NCBI GenBank assembly: GCA_000961655.1
Contig: LADR01000018.1
Span: 62,001 to 126,000, forward strand
Source of the DNA: Desulfatitalea sp. BRH_c12
GTDB lineage: Bacteria; Desulfobacterota; Desulfobacteria; Desulfobacterales; Desulfosarcinaceae
Length of the DNA stretch: 64,000 nt
Reading direction: 5' to 3'
Notes under the pieces: model-generated
Seen by the model: only the letters and a program-made list of their open reading frames with translations
The model's database searches: none
What the model was told of the DNA's origin: nothing
Made by a program: the position numbers and the translations under genes
Part shown: piece by piece, positions 9,044-17,866 of the stretch
How positions within the stretch are numbered: position 1 is the first letter of the stretch
How the letters are laid out: each line of letters opens with the position of its first letter

Positions 9044-10588
9044 ATGCCCACCGATCAGCCACAGGCTGGGAGTACCCTGGACAAACCCGACCCGAGTGAC
9101 GCATCCGCAGTGCAGGCCTCAACGGCCTGCATGCAGCCCCGGACACTTACCGCTACGGATAAAATGCGGGCATTCTTGCTTTCCGGCAAGTACGTTGCAT
9201 CCGACAGTCTCGATGATTACAGCGGTGACTACCGCGCGTTTACACCCCTGGGAGCTGTGGAAACAGCCGACATGCGCTATCATCGCGAACGCCTGCGCGA
9301 CGCGGCCACTGCCGAACCGGAAACGGATGTCCCAAGCGCGCAGGCCATTGAGCCCATGCCCGATCGGGACATGGTTGAACTTCCGGCCGCGGCCGGAGCC
9401 GACCGCACGGCCGGCGCGCGGTTCGTGGCCCTTACGGCTGACCGCTGCCTGCATCGCTATGCCCGCCGCGAAGTTTGCCGCCGCTGCATTGAAAGCTGCG
9501 CGAGCGGTGCCATACACCCCGGCGATGATACGCCCCAAATGAATGATGCGGCTTGCATTGGATGTGCCGCCTGCGTCAGCGCCTGCCCCACGGACGCGTT
9601 ACGGTGGCTGCCGGCCACCCCGCAAGTATTGTTGCAGGACCTGCGGGACGCCATGGCGCCCCATATCCAACAAGGCGCCGCGCCGATTGTCGTGTATTTC
9701 CAACAAGGGACCGACTTTCCGGCTACTGGGCGGGAGTCGGAAGCGACCGTGGTGGTTCTGGAAGTAGCGGCCATCGGTCTGGTCGGAATGGCGGCCCTGC
9801 TGACTGCAATGGCCCTGGGGGCCGCCGGCGTGGTGATCCTGGTCGACGACACTGTGGGCGACCACGTGCGCCGCCGACTGTCCGAAGAGGTGCGCTGGAG
9901 TCTGTGCCTGTTGACCGCATGGGGCTTTTCCGATGACTGTATCGGTCTGTGGCCCTTCACAGGCGCAACGGCGCGTCTGCCGGCCCTGTCGAACCGCTAT
10001 AGCGTGCCACCCGCGCAGTATTCCTTCGACCACCTCGAACGCATCCTGATCCGCAGGGCGGCCGGGCACCTTGCCCGGCATGGGCGCAATCCATCGACCA
10101 TCGTAGCGCTGCCCCATGGCGCGCCTTTTGGAACCGTGCGGATCGACGGGGCGCAGTGCACGCTGTGCATGGCGTGCGCCGGCGCCTGCCGAATGAAAGC
10201 GCTGGTCGCGATCAGTGGCGATGCGCCCGGACTCGGTTTTATGGAAAGCCTGTGCGTGCAATGCGGCGCATGCGCACACGTCTGTCCCGAACAGGCCATC
10301 ACCCTGGTGCCGCGCATGAATCCGGACCCTATCAGCACTGCGTCGCGGTCAGCATTGCACCAGATCCAACCCGCGCGTTGTAGCCTCTGCGGCCGTGTAT
10401 TCGCTTCCAGTCAAATGATTGCATCCATTCAGCGCAAGCTGCGCGGGCATTGGATGTACGCGGACATCGCGGGCCAAAATCGTTTGCACATGTGCGACCA
10501 GTGCCGTGTACAGGAAATATTTCTGAAAAGTAAACCGGTGTCATCGCTGCTAACAGTGGAAAGTCAAACGAGGCCCTCATGCAAATAG
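9044..10588 (+). CDS. Multi-cluster 4Fe-4S protein of formate dehydrogenase operon
   Basis: This 514-residue protein has no signal peptide. Cysteine motifs start at CRRCIESC (about 145-152) and CIGCAACVSACP (about 171-182), then come CTLCMACAGACR and CVQCGACAHVCP (about 365-430). A final CSLC...CDQC pair may bind zinc or iron. The middle (about 200-330) resembles the hydrogenase iron-sulfur or coenzyme F420 subunit-like fold. Proteins of this class open the fdh3-type formate dehydrogenase operons of proteobacteria, with TorD, a Tat micro-protein and FdhABC downstream; the same order is seen here. It may pass electrons or help load clusters into the alpha subunit. ATG 9044 follows AAAGGAA. Its 3' end overlaps the next gene by 10 bp. 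Confidence 0.8.
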   Translation: MPTDQPQAGSTLDKPDPSDASAVQASTACMQPRTLTATDKMRAFLLSGKYVASDSLDDYSGDYRAFTPLGAVETADMRYHRERLRDAATAEPETDVPSAQAIEPMPDRDMVELPAAAGADRTAGARFVALTADRCLHRYARREVCRRCIESCASGAIHPGDDTPQMNDAACIGCAACVSACPTDALRWLPATPQVLLQDLRDAMAPHIQQGAAPIVVYFQQGTDFPATGRESEATVVVLEVAAIGLVGMAALLTAMALGAAGVVILVDDTVGDHVRRRLSEEVRWSLCLLTAWGFSDDCIGLWPFTGATARLPALSNRYSVPPAQYSFDHLERILIRRAAGHLARHGRNPSTIVALPHGAPFGTVRIDGAQCTLCMACAGACRMKALVAISGDAPGLGFMESLCVQCGACAHVCPEQAITLVPRMNPDPISTASRSALHQIQPARCSLCGRVFASSQMIASIQRKLRGHWMYADIAGQNRLHMCDQCRVQEIFLKSKPVSSLLTVESQTRPSCK

Positions 10589-11205
10589 CCACACCCAAAG
10601 AAGCCGCACCGGATACGCCATTTTTGAACGCCCGCACAGACAGTTATACGTTGCTGGCTGCTCTGCTGAACCGGGCGCCCAACCACGATCTTTTATGTCA
10701 ACTCCAGGGTATGGCATGGGATGCGAGCATGCCCCAACGCCTGATCGCAGCTTGGATCGACCTGCGCAAAGCCGCTCGCGCGCACACGGTGACGGCCGTC
10801 GAACGAGAGTATCAGTCCATTTTCGTGGGCCTGGGCCAAGGAGAAGTCGTCCCTTACGCGTCGTGGTACCGCGAAGGATTGCTGATGGCCCTTCCCTTGG
10901 CCCGTCTGCGACAGGATCTGGTCAAAGTGGGCCTCACACGCCGTCCCCAAGTGCATGAGGCCGAAGATCACGCCGGGCTGCTGTGCGAGACCATGGCATT
11001 GCTCGGCAGCAGGCGCACGATTCCCCTGCGGACTTACGCCCGCTTTTTCGATGACCATGTGGCCAGCTGGATGGTCGACTTTTTCTCCGATGTGCAAAAG
11101 GCGCCCAGCGCCCGCTTCTATCGCGCCGCGGCCGGTTTGGGTCTGTCTTTGCTGCATGCGGAGCAGATCTATCTGCGTGCGCATTGCGCGGCAAGCGTTC
11201 ATTGA
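10579..11205 (+). CDS. TorD/DmsD-family redox-enzyme chaperone
   Basis: This 208-residue, mostly helical cytoplasmic protein has the TorD-type features EREYQSIFVG, PYASWYREG and the late HEAEDHAGLLCETMALL region. Family members bind the Tat signal peptide of molybdoenzymes and hold them until the molybdopterin cofactor is inserted. The client is almost certainly the Tat-dependent formate dehydrogenase alpha subunit encoded at 11715. Its start lies inside the end of the preceding gene, so translation is probably coupled. Confidence 0.85.
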   Translation: MQIATPKEAAPDTPFLNARTDSYTLLAALLNRAPNHDLLCQLQGMAWDASMPQRLIAAWIDLRKAARAHTVTAVEREYQSIFVGLGQGEVVPYASWYREGLLMALPLARLRQDLVKVGLTRRPQVHEAEDHAGLLCETMALLGSRRTIPLRTYARFFDDHVASWMVDFFSDVQKAPSARFYRAAAGLGLSLLHAEQIYLRAHCAASVH

Positions 11206-11256
11206 AATGTCCTTGTTCACTATACCAGAGACAAAACAAGCGTGAAGGAGCAGCAT

Positions 11257-11457
11257 ATGCAGTCTGAAAAAGTACTCCAGAATCGAAGACGTTCTTTCTT
11301 CAAAAAACTGGCCTTGATCGGCGGCGCTTTGGCGTTGAGCCCATTGGCGTGGAAACGTTCGCCCCCATCAGGACCGCCGGATGCCCCGCGCACGCCGCAA
11401 GCGGGCTACCGGCTGACACCGCATATCCGTAAATATTATGAAACAGCCGCCAAATAG
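11257..11457 (+). CDS. Tat-signal micro-protein of formate dehydrogenase operon
   Basis: This 66-residue protein is little more than a twin-arginine signal. NRRRSFFKKLALIGGALAL (about residues 9-27) is followed by a Pro-rich linker and a short conserved-looking tail, YRLTPHIRKYYETAAK. The start is ATG 11257 because AAGGAG lies 8 bp upstream; an in-frame ATG at 11242 would swallow that site. Similar small Tat proteins sit between torD and fdhA in many fdh operons. They may be an anchored accessory subunit or assembly factor, but the role is not known. Confidence 0.75.
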   Translation: MQSEKVLQNRRRSFFKKLALIGGALALSPLAWKRSPPSGPPDAPRTPQAGYRLTPHIRKYYETAAK

Positions 11458-11559
11458 TCTCTCATGGCTTGGCAAATCGGAATTCCATCGAAAAGCGCAA
11501 GAAAAAGTAGTCTGTCAATGCGATGAATACATGGACGTTTCTGCGTGCTTTACCATAAT

Positions 11560-11671
11560 TTGGTCATCCTGTTCGCTCCACTGACTATTGGCGAAGTGTA
11601 TTCGGGATTGGCACGGAGGAGGTGAAGGTCACCCCATGCCGTATCTCACTTGACCGAAGTGGATAACCAGA
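11560..11671 (+). promoter_or_regulatory. Conserved ~110-bp element upstream of fdhA, copy 2
   Basis: It carries the same core as at 6972-7085: CGGGATTGGCACGGAGGAGG, GTCACCCCATGCCGTATCTC, then CCGAAGTGGATAACCAGA. The outer ends TGGTCATCCTGTTCGCTCC and the reverse complement of GACCGAAGTGGATAACCA match imperfectly as inverted repeats. It lies in the 257-bp gap between the Tat micro-protein and the alpha subunit, 44 bp before the ATG. It may therefore give fdhABC its own promoter or leader inside the operon. Confidence 0.6.
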
Positions 11672-11714
11672 TACCATAAATAAGAGTCTCAACATGAAAT
11701 GCGGAGAATGAAAA

Positions 11715-14669
11715 ATGGACATCCGTACAGCAGAGAAAAAAGGATCGAACGAGACAACCGCTGGAATGGATCGTCGCGATTTTATGCGACGCTCCGGCCT
11801 TTTGATTGGCAGCGGCGCCCTATTGGGCCTGTTGCCGCCGATTGCGATGGCCGCGGCCGAGGATAAGCAAAACATTCCCCAGCCGGAGGTCAAAACCGAA
11901 TTCCGGCGAAGCATATGTCCGCACTGTTCGGTGGGCTGCGGCGTGATCGCCGAGATTCAGAATGGTGTCTGGACCGGCCAGGAGCCTGACTTCGAATCGC
12001 CGATCAACCTGGGCGCCCACTGCACAAAAGGGGCTTCGGTCCGCTTTCACGGCATGGGCAGTCGCCGCTTGAAGTATCCGACAAAGTTGGTCGATGGCGC
12101 CTGGACGCGCATCTCCTGGGATCAGGCCATAGAAGAGATCGGCGACCGCCTGCTTAAAATCCGGGAAACATCCGGCCCCGACGCCGTCTTCTGGTGCGGC
12201 TCGTCCAAGGCCAGCAACGAAGGGGCGTACCTGCAGCGCAAGTTCGCCGCCTTCTGGGGCAGCAACAACTGTGATCACCAGGCGCGCATCTGCCACTCCA
12301 CCACCGTCGCCGGCGTGGCCAATACCTGGGGCTATGGCGCCATGACCAACTCGTACAACGACATGCACAACTGCAAAGCCATGCTCTTTATCGGCAGCAA
12401 CGCGGCCGAGGCGCACCCGGTGGCCATGCAGCACGTGCTGCGCGGCAAGGAAAACGGGGCCAAGATGATTGTGGTGGACCCGCGTTTCACGCGCACGGCA
12501 GCACACGCGCATCTCTACGTGCGCTTGCGACCGGGTACCGATATCGCCTTTACCTGGGGCCTGCTGTGGCACATTTTCGAAAACGGTTGGGAAGACAAGC
12601 AGTATATCGCCCAGCGCGTCTGGGGCATGGACCGCATCCGCGAGGAAGTGGCCAAATGGCCGCCGCAAGAAGTAGAAAACGTAACGGGCGTGCCGCGCGA
12701 AAAAGTCTTCCAGGTCGCCAAAATCATGGCCGAAAACCGGCCCGGCACCATTGTCTGGTGCATGGGCGGCACCCAGCACCACATCGGCAGCAGCATCGTG
12801 CGCGCGTACTGCGTTTTGCAGCTGGCCCTTGGCAACATCGGCGTGGCCGGCGGGGGGGCCAACATCTTCCGCGGGCATGACAACGTGCAGGGCGCTACCG
12901 ATGTGGGGCCCAACTGCGAGAGCCTGCCGGGCTACTACGGCTTGTCCGAAGGGGCCTGGAAACATTGGTGCCGGGTCTGGGAGGTGGATTACGAGTGGCT
13001 TAAAGCGCGTTTCGACAACAGCCGCCAGTATCCCACTGTGGAAGGCAAAGACATGTACCCCATGTTCGTCCCCGGTATTCCAGTGTCACGGTGGATCGAC
13101 GGCGTACTCGAGAATCCGGACAACCTGGCCCAGAGTAGCAACTTTCGCGCCGTCTTCTTCCAGGGGCATGCCTGCAACAGCCAGACGCGCGGGGTGGAGA
13201 TGAAAAAGGCCCTGGAGAAGCTCGAACTGGTGGTCATCTCCGATCCGTTTCCCACCCACATGGCCGTCATGAGCGACCGCCGGAACGATACCTATCTGCT
13301 GCCCACCTGCACCCAACTGGAGACCTACGGTTCGGTGACCGCATCCAACCGCTCCTTGCAGTGGCGCGAAAAACTCATCGATCCCATGTTTGAAGCACTG
13401 CCCGATCATGTCATTATGTACAAGTTCGCCAAGAAATTCGGTTTTGCCGATCAATTGTTCAAAAACATTAAAATCAATGGCGAAGAGCCGTTGATCGAAG
13501 ATCTGCTGCGCGAAATCAACCGGGGCACCTGGACCATCGGCTACACCGGACAGAGCCCCGAGCGGCTCAGGCTGCACGCCCAGTATCGATCCACCTTCAA
13601 CACCACCACCCTGCGCGCCGAGGGCGGCCCTTGCGACGGAGAGTATTACGGCCTGCCCTGGCCATGCTGGGGCACGCCGGAGATGAAGCATCCCGGCACC
13701 CCCATTCTCTATGACCCCAGCAAGCCGGTGGCAAAAGGCGGTCTGGTCTTCCGCGCCAACTTCGGCGTCGAACGCGACGGTGAGAACCTGCTCGCCGAAG
13801 GCACCTGGAGCAAGGGATCGGCCATCGAGGACGGCTACCCGGAATTCACCTACCAGATACTGGCCGAACTGGGCTGGGAAAAGGAGCTGACCGAAGCCGA
13901 AATGGCCGTCATCCGCAAAGTGTCCGGCACCCGCGATGCGCCCGAAACCCAATCGGAAGGACCGGGTGAGGCGCAGGCCCACTCTTCGGATTCGCTGAAT
14001 AAAGTCGATTGGAAAACGGATCTGTCCGGCGGCATCCAGCGCGTGGTCATACAGCACGGCTGTGCCCCCTTCGGCAACGCTAAAGCGCGCTGCGTGGTGT
14101 GGACGTTCCCGGATGGGGTGCCGTTGCACCGCGAGCCGCTGTATACCCCGCGCTACGACCTTGTGGAGAAGTACCGCACCTATGACGACCGCAAGGTCTT
14201 CTGGCGGGTACCCACGCGCTACTGGTCGATTCAATCCACCGACCATTCCAAAAAGTATCCATTGGCCTTCATCAGCGGACGCCTGGTCGAATACGAAGGC
14301 GGCGGGGCCGAAACGCGCTCAAATGCCTGGCTGGCCAAGCTGCAACGTGACATGTTCGCCGAAATCAATCCGGTGGATGCCGGCAACGCGGGCATTCAGG
14401 ATGGACGGTACATCTGGCTCGAGGGCCCCGAAGGCGGGCGCATCAAAGTACGCGCGATGGTCACCGAACGGGTGGGTGTCGGTGTGGTGTGGACGCCGTT
14501 TCACTTCGGCGGCTGGTTCCAGGGCAAGGATTTGAAAGACAAGTACCCGCCCGGGACAGTCCCGTATGTCAGGGGCGAAGCATGCAATACAGCCACAACG
14601 TACGGCTATGACGTGGTTACCCAGATGCAGGAAACCAAGGCGACCCTTTGCCGCATCTACCCGGCGTGA
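11715..14669 (+). CDS. fdhA: Formate dehydrogenase alpha subunit, molybdopterin, Cys type
   Basis: This 984-residue periplasmic catalytic subunit oxidises formate to CO2 at a bis-molybdopterin guanine dinucleotide Mo/W centre. A Tat signal (DRRDFMRRSGLL, residues 19-30) is followed by the CPHCSVGC cluster motif (C68, C71, C75, with C103 as the fourth ligand). The metal ligand is Cys193 in ARICHS, followed by the conserved His194, so this paralogue uses Cys rather than selenocysteine. The molybdopterin-binding regions and the C-terminal dinucleotide-binding domain (from about 860) are complete. Beta, two small lipoproteins and cytochrome b follow. A GGAG precedes the start. Length and partners fit the fdh3 type. 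A different oxo-acid oxidoreductase is unlikely given ICHS. Confidence 0.92.
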   Translation: MDIRTAEKKGSNETTAGMDRRDFMRRSGLLIGSGALLGLLPPIAMAAAEDKQNIPQPEVKTEFRRSICPHCSVGCGVIAEIQNGVWTGQEPDFESPINLGAHCTKGASVRFHGMGSRRLKYPTKLVDGAWTRISWDQAIEEIGDRLLKIRETSGPDAVFWCGSSKASNEGAYLQRKFAAFWGSNNCDHQARICHSTTVAGVANTWGYGAMTNSYNDMHNCKAMLFIGSNAAEAHPVAMQHVLRGKENGAKMIVVDPRFTRTAAHAHLYVRLRPGTDIAFTWGLLWHIFENGWEDKQYIAQRVWGMDRIREEVAKWPPQEVENVTGVPREKVFQVAKIMAENRPGTIVWCMGGTQHHIGSSIVRAYCVLQLALGNIGVAGGGANIFRGHDNVQGATDVGPNCESLPGYYGLSEGAWKHWCRVWEVDYEWLKARFDNSRQYPTVEGKDMYPMFVPGIPVSRWIDGVLENPDNLAQSSNFRAVFFQGHACNSQTRGVEMKKALEKLELVVISDPFPTHMAVMSDRRNDTYLLPTCTQLETYGSVTASNRSLQWREKLIDPMFEALPDHVIMYKFAKKFGFADQLFKNIKINGEEPLIEDLLREINRGTWTIGYTGQSPERLRLHAQYRSTFNTTTLRAEGGPCDGEYYGLPWPCWGTPEMKHPGTPILYDPSKPVAKGGLVFRANFGVERDGENLLAEGTWSKGSAIEDGYPEFTYQILAELGWEKELTEAEMAVIRKVSGTRDAPETQSEGPGEAQAHSSDSLNKVDWKTDLSGGIQRVVIQHGCAPFGNAKARCVVWTFPDGVPLHREPLYTPRYDLVEKYRTYDDRKVFWRVPTRYWSIQSTDHSKKYPLAFISGRLVEYEGGGAETRSNAWLAKLQRDMFAEINPVDAGNAGIQDGRYIWLEGPEGGRIKVRAMVTERVGVGVVWTPFHFGGWFQGKDLKDKYPPGTVPYVRGEACNTATTYGYDVVTQMQETKATLCRIYPA

Positions 14670-14683
14670 AAGGAGAATGAACG

Positions 14684-15307
14684 ATGGCGCGGATGAAATT
14701 CCTGTGCGATGTCGAACGCTGCATCGAATGCAATGCCTGCGTGACGGCCTGTAACAATGAACACGATGTGCCCTGGGACATAAACCGCCGGCATGTCGTC
14801 ACGATCAATGACGGCAAGCGGGGTGAAAAATCGATTTCGGTGGCCTGCATGCACTGCACCGATGCGCCCTGCGCGGCGGTGTGCCCGGTGGACTGCTTCT
14901 ATACCACCGTCGACGGCATTGTCTTGCACGACAAAGATTTGTGCATCGGCTGCGGCTATTGCTTCTATGCCTGTCCGTTCGGCGCGCCGCAGTATCCCGA
15001 GCAGCAGGCCTTCAACGTGCGCGGCAAAATGGACAAATGCACCTTCTGCGCCGGCGGCCCGCTGCCCGACAATTCCCCCGAAGAGTACCGCAAATATGGC
15101 CGCAACCGTATTGCCGAAGGCAAATTGCCGTTGTGTGCCGAGATGTGTTCGACCAAAGCCTTGCTGGCCGGCGATGGCACCCTGGTATCGGATATCTATC
15201 GCAAGCGGGTGATGAAACGCGGCGGCAGCATGGATTTTTGGCGCTGGGAGGCGGCCTATCCCGGGCAAGGCAATGAAAACCGTAGCGAAAACGACAAAGA
15301 GAAGTAA
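14684..15307 (+). CDS. fdhB: Formate dehydrogenase beta subunit, 4Fe-4S ferredoxin
   Basis: This 207-residue electron-transfer subunit carries four cysteine groups for 4Fe-4S clusters: CIECNACVTACNN (about 13-25), CMHCTDAPCAAVCP (about 53-66), CIGCGYCFYACP (about 86-97) and CTFCAGG...C (about 115-150). It should carry electrons from the alpha subunit to the membrane cytochrome b. It has no signal of its own and is presumably exported with the alpha subunit through Tat. The start follows AAAGGAG, 15 bp after the alpha stop. Confidence 0.92.
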   Translation: MARMKFLCDVERCIECNACVTACNNEHDVPWDINRRHVVTINDGKRGEKSISVACMHCTDAPCAAVCPVDCFYTTVDGIVLHDKDLCIGCGYCFYACPFGAPQYPEQQAFNVRGKMDKCTFCAGGPLPDNSPEEYRKYGRNRIAEGKLPLCAEMCSTKALLAGDGTLVSDIYRKRVMKRGGSMDFWRWEAAYPGQGNENRSENDKEK

Positions 15308-15402
15308 ATGAAACCGGTTCTTGGTAGGGTGAACCCCGGATAGACGCGCGAAACATTATGCAGTCCCTGCTCAGGCCGGCAATCAACAAGGGAACCGACA
15401 CT

Positions 15403-15609
15403 ATGAAGATCATTCGATCAGCGGGTATTGGGATCATCGCGGGCCTCATCGCGTCGGTGGCCGTCGGCTGTTACCGGTCACCGAATACCACCTGGTATGA
15501 GCCGCATGACTACAAGGGGGCGGACGATCCGCTGCTAAGCAAATTAGAACAAGGCGGCCTGCACGCCCAACTGGACGAACGGGTTAGGGCCGTGCAGACC
15601 GATCGGTGA
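15403..15609 (+). CDS. Small lipoprotein-like protein A of fdh operon
   Basis: This 68-residue protein starts at ATG 15403, 10 bp after AAGGGA; a longer frame from 15358 lacks a ribosome site. An N-terminal hydrophobic segment (IGIIAGLIASVAVGC) ends in a weak lipobox with Cys23. The tail HDYKGADDPLLSKLEQGG ends in VRAVQTDR. The next gene has the same architecture and ends in MWVQTDR, so the two look like diverged duplicates. Position between fdhB and the cytochrome suggests a small anchored accessory subunit. No known family was recognised. Confidence 0.65.
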   Translation: MKIIRSAGIGIIAGLIASVAVGCYRSPNTTWYEPHDYKGADDPLLSKLEQGGLHAQLDERVRAVQTDR

Positions 15610-15635
15610 ACCGAACCGGGAAGGATACAAAAAAA

Positions 15636-15812
15636 ATGCAACGCGCCCTATTTGGAATACTGCTGGCGATCCTGCTTTTGGCCTCCGCCTGCCAACGGAT
15701 TCAGGAACCTTGGGTTCGCGAAGACAACCCGCTCGCGCAGGAACGCGCGCGCACCCTGGAAAACCAGCAAATATTGCGGCACCGCTTCATGTGGGTCCAA
15801 ACCGATCGTTAA
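15636..15812 (+). CDS. Small lipoprotein B of fdh operon
   Basis: This 58-residue protein starts at ATG 15636, preceded by GGGAAGGA; a GTG at 15606 overlaps the previous stop but has no good ribosome site. The signal LFGILLAILLLASAC has a clear lipobox (LASAC). The mature part is about 40 residues, charged, and ends in MWVQTDR, the same terminal VQTDR as the preceding gene. It is probably lipid-anchored at the periplasmic face near the formate dehydrogenase. Function unknown. Confidence 0.65.
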   Translation: MQRALFGILLAILLLASACQRIQEPWVREDNPLAQERARTLENQQILRHRFMWVQTDR

Positions 15813-15849
15813 CGTTTAAATCCGATCGCTTCGAAGGAGATTCGCCACC

Positions 15850-16815
15850 ATGAAAAAGCATTTCGTCCTTACCCGGCGACGCGCCTGTTGGTTATGCCTC
15901 TGTCTGCTTTGCGTGCTCACGTTGAGCGCGGTCATAATGGCACAGGAGCGCGGCCCCAATCCGCGCGGTGACTTCTGGGGCAGCGTGCGAGAAGGGGTCT
16001 CCGGCTACACAGCCGTTTCTTCAGCGGGGCACGATGTTCTGATTCACAACGGGGGGCAAAATTGGCGCGAAATCCGCAATGGTCTCATCGCCGGCATTTC
16101 TCCCTGGATTCTGGCCGGCGTTTTTACCGCCATCATGCTGTTTTTTCTGATTGTCGGCAAAGACAAACTCGAAGAGCCGCGCTCGGGTATCCGCATTGCG
16201 CGCTTTTCGCTGGCCGAACGCATCCTTCATTGGTTCACGGCATTGTTTTTCATCATCCTGGCCCTGACCGGCGCCAGCAATCTTTTCGGGCGCGCCGTGC
16301 TGATTCCGGTTTTCGGACAGGCCCCTTTTGCAGCTTACATGCAGTGGGCCTTGTGGATCCACAATGTCAGCGGCCCGCTGTTCCTGGCGGGATTGTTGCT
16401 GGAGTTCATTATCTGGGTCAAGGACAATATTCCCAAAAAGATAGATATCATTTGGTTCCGGAATCTGGGCGGCATGGTGGGCAAAGGTCCCCGGCCGCAT
16501 GCCGAAAAGGTCAACGGCGGTGAGAAAGCCTGGTTTTGGGTGATGATCCTGGCTGGCATTGTGGTGGGCGTCACCGGGGTCATCCTGGATTTCCCGATCT
16601 GGGGTCAAAGCCGCGCGACCATGCAGATCTCCCACGCCATCCATGCCACGGTGGGTCTTCTTTTTGTCGCGGCATCCTTTGGACACATCTATATTGGCAC
16701 CATCGGCGCCGAAGGCACGTTCGAAGGCATGTGGCGCGGCAGCGTCGATGCATCCTGGGCCAAACAACACCAGGATTTGTGGTACGAACACAAAATCAAA
16801 GAAGAACAGGCGTGA
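15850..16815 (+). CDS. fdhC: Formate dehydrogenase gamma subunit, cytochrome b556 type
   Basis: This 321-residue membrane subunit has a cleavable-looking or anchoring N-terminal helix (residues 13-30), a periplasmic stretch, and then about four membrane helices. These include SPWILAGVFTAIMLFFLIVG, ERILHWFTALFFIILALTG and AWFWVMILAGIVVGVTGVI. Histidines typical of heme b ligation appear in LHWFTA and in the last helix region (ISHAIHATVGLL, FGHIYIG). It should accept electrons from the beta subunit and reduce quinone. The extra N-terminal periplasmic segment is typical of fdh3-type gamma subunits. AAGGAG precedes the start. Confidence 0.9.
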   Translation: MKKHFVLTRRRACWLCLCLLCVLTLSAVIMAQERGPNPRGDFWGSVREGVSGYTAVSSAGHDVLIHNGGQNWREIRNGLIAGISPWILAGVFTAIMLFFLIVGKDKLEEPRSGIRIARFSLAERILHWFTALFFIILALTGASNLFGRAVLIPVFGQAPFAAYMQWALWIHNVSGPLFLAGLLLEFIIWVKDNIPKKIDIIWFRNLGGMVGKGPRPHAEKVNGGEKAWFWVMILAGIVVGVTGVILDFPIWGQSRATMQISHAIHATVGLLFVAASFGHIYIGTIGAEGTFEGMWRGSVDASWAKQHQDLWYEHKIKEEQA

Positions 16816-16981
16816 TCTTTCTGCCGCATAGCGCAATCATTGCCGTAACGTAATAGAAAACAAGCAACTCCCCCGGCATGCACCGCCCCTGACAGCGGGT
16901 ATCTCTTCCCTGTCCTTCGGCAAGGCGACTGCGTGCGTCCGCCGATAGCACATTCTTGGCAACAATTCAGGCAGCAGCAGG

Positions 16982-17116
16982 CAGGGTGGGCACTGCCCAC
17001 CATTTATCTTATATTGTTCGCCTCTGCTATTGACGTTCCATCGCTATGTTCAATCCGGTGTCTATCCAATCGCTTGGACGATGTCAGGGAAGAGTGGTGG
17101 GCAATGCCCACCCTAC
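16982..17116. repeat. REP doublet (REPIN-like), GTAGGGTGGGCA family, copy b
   Basis: The ends are CAGGGTGGGCACTGCCCACC and GGTGGGCAATGCCCACCCTA. The interior (TCTTATATTGTTCGCCTCTG, CATCGCTATGTTCAATCCG, CGCTTGGACG) is clearly related to copy a at 5830. It occupies the left part of the 588-bp gap between fdhC and rpiB and directly precedes the third copy of the ~100-bp upstream element. The remaining bases of the gap show nothing recognisable. Confidence 0.7.
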
Positions 17117-17130
17117 AACTACAACTGCAA

Positions 17131-17227
17131 GTGTATTCGGCATTGGCACGGAGGAGGTGACCCGGCGGGTGGTCCGCGTCACATCACCCAAACCCAAATC
17201 TCACTTAACCGAAGTGGATAACCAGAT
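17131..17227 (+). promoter_or_regulatory. Conserved ~100-bp element upstream of rpiB-tal, copy 3
   Basis: It contains GTATTCGGCATTGGCACGG, GGAGGTGA, a longer variable stretch with GTCACATCACCCA, then ATCTCACTTAACCGAAGTGG and ATAACCAGATT. A run of seven T follows at 17229-17235. It lies about 170 bp before the rpiB start. The left inverted end seen in the other copies is replaced here by a REP doublet. Confidence 0.55.
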
Positions 17228-17403
17228 TGTTTTTTTAAGCCCTTGAAAAGCACAAAAAAAAGTCTAACTGTATTTGTACGCCGGCTTGGCCGGAGGTATC
17301 GATCTTATCCGCCGCAAGCTTCCTCCGGGACACACGCGTCCACTTGGATGTACATGACGAGATGGCTGAAAGTGACGCGATCATAGCGAAAGGAGCAATG
17401 ATC

Positions 17404-17853
17404 ATGCGCATCGGTATTGCCGCGGATCATGGTGGGTTCGAACTTAAAAAGCGCCTGCTCAAGGAATTGGCGCAGACCTCTTGGGTATGGACCGATTTTG
17501 GCGCCTTTCAACTGGACCCCCAGGACGACTACCCGGACTGGGTGGTCCCTCTGGCGCGCGCGGTTGGACGGGGCGAGGTGCAGCGTGGCGTGGCGGTTTG
17601 CGGCAGCGGCGTGGGCGCAGGCATCGCTGCCAACAAAATTCGCAACGTGCGTGCAGCCTTGATCATGGACAGCTATTCGGCCCGCCAGGGCGTCGAGGAT
17701 GACGATATGAATCTGCTTTGCCTTGGCGGACGCGTGCTCGGTTATGAGCTGGCGGCTGAACTGGTTAAAACTTATCTGTCGGCGGTTTACAAAGATGCCG
17801 AACGTTTCCGCCGGCGGCTGCAAAAAGTGGCGGCCCTGGAAACCGGGCCGTAG
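17404..17853 (+). CDS. rpiB: Ribose-5-phosphate isomerase B / LacAB-RpiB family
   Basis: This 149-residue enzyme interconverts ribose 5-phosphate and ribulose 5-phosphate. The Rossmann-like start MRIGIAADHGGFELK contains the AADHGG motif. The anion-hole region GVAVCGSGVGAGIAANK carries the catalytic Cys of the RpiB type. The C-terminus has LCLGGRVLG. ATG 17404 is chosen because AAGGAG (17390) is 8 bp away; ATG 17398 is too close. The transaldolase gene follows 13 bp after the stop, so the pair forms a non-oxidative pentose-phosphate operon. Confidence 0.88.
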   Translation: MRIGIAADHGGFELKKRLLKELAQTSWVWTDFGAFQLDPQDDYPDWVVPLARAVGRGEVQRGVAVCGSGVGAGIAANKIRNVRAALIMDSYSARQGVEDDDMNLLCLGGRVLGYELAAELVKTYLSAVYKDAERFRRRLQKVAALETGP

Positions 17854-17866
17854 GGAGGAGAATTCC

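Noticed and set aside
11600-11620. Sigma-54 promoter (TGGCACGGAGG...) in the shared upstream element
   Set aside because: The -24-like TGGCACG is present but the required TTGCA/T -12 box is not found at the proper distance in any of the three copies.
13086-14246. 386-residue minus-strand frame antisense to fdhA
   Set aside because: It lies wholly within the catalytic subunit gene and has no motif or start signal.
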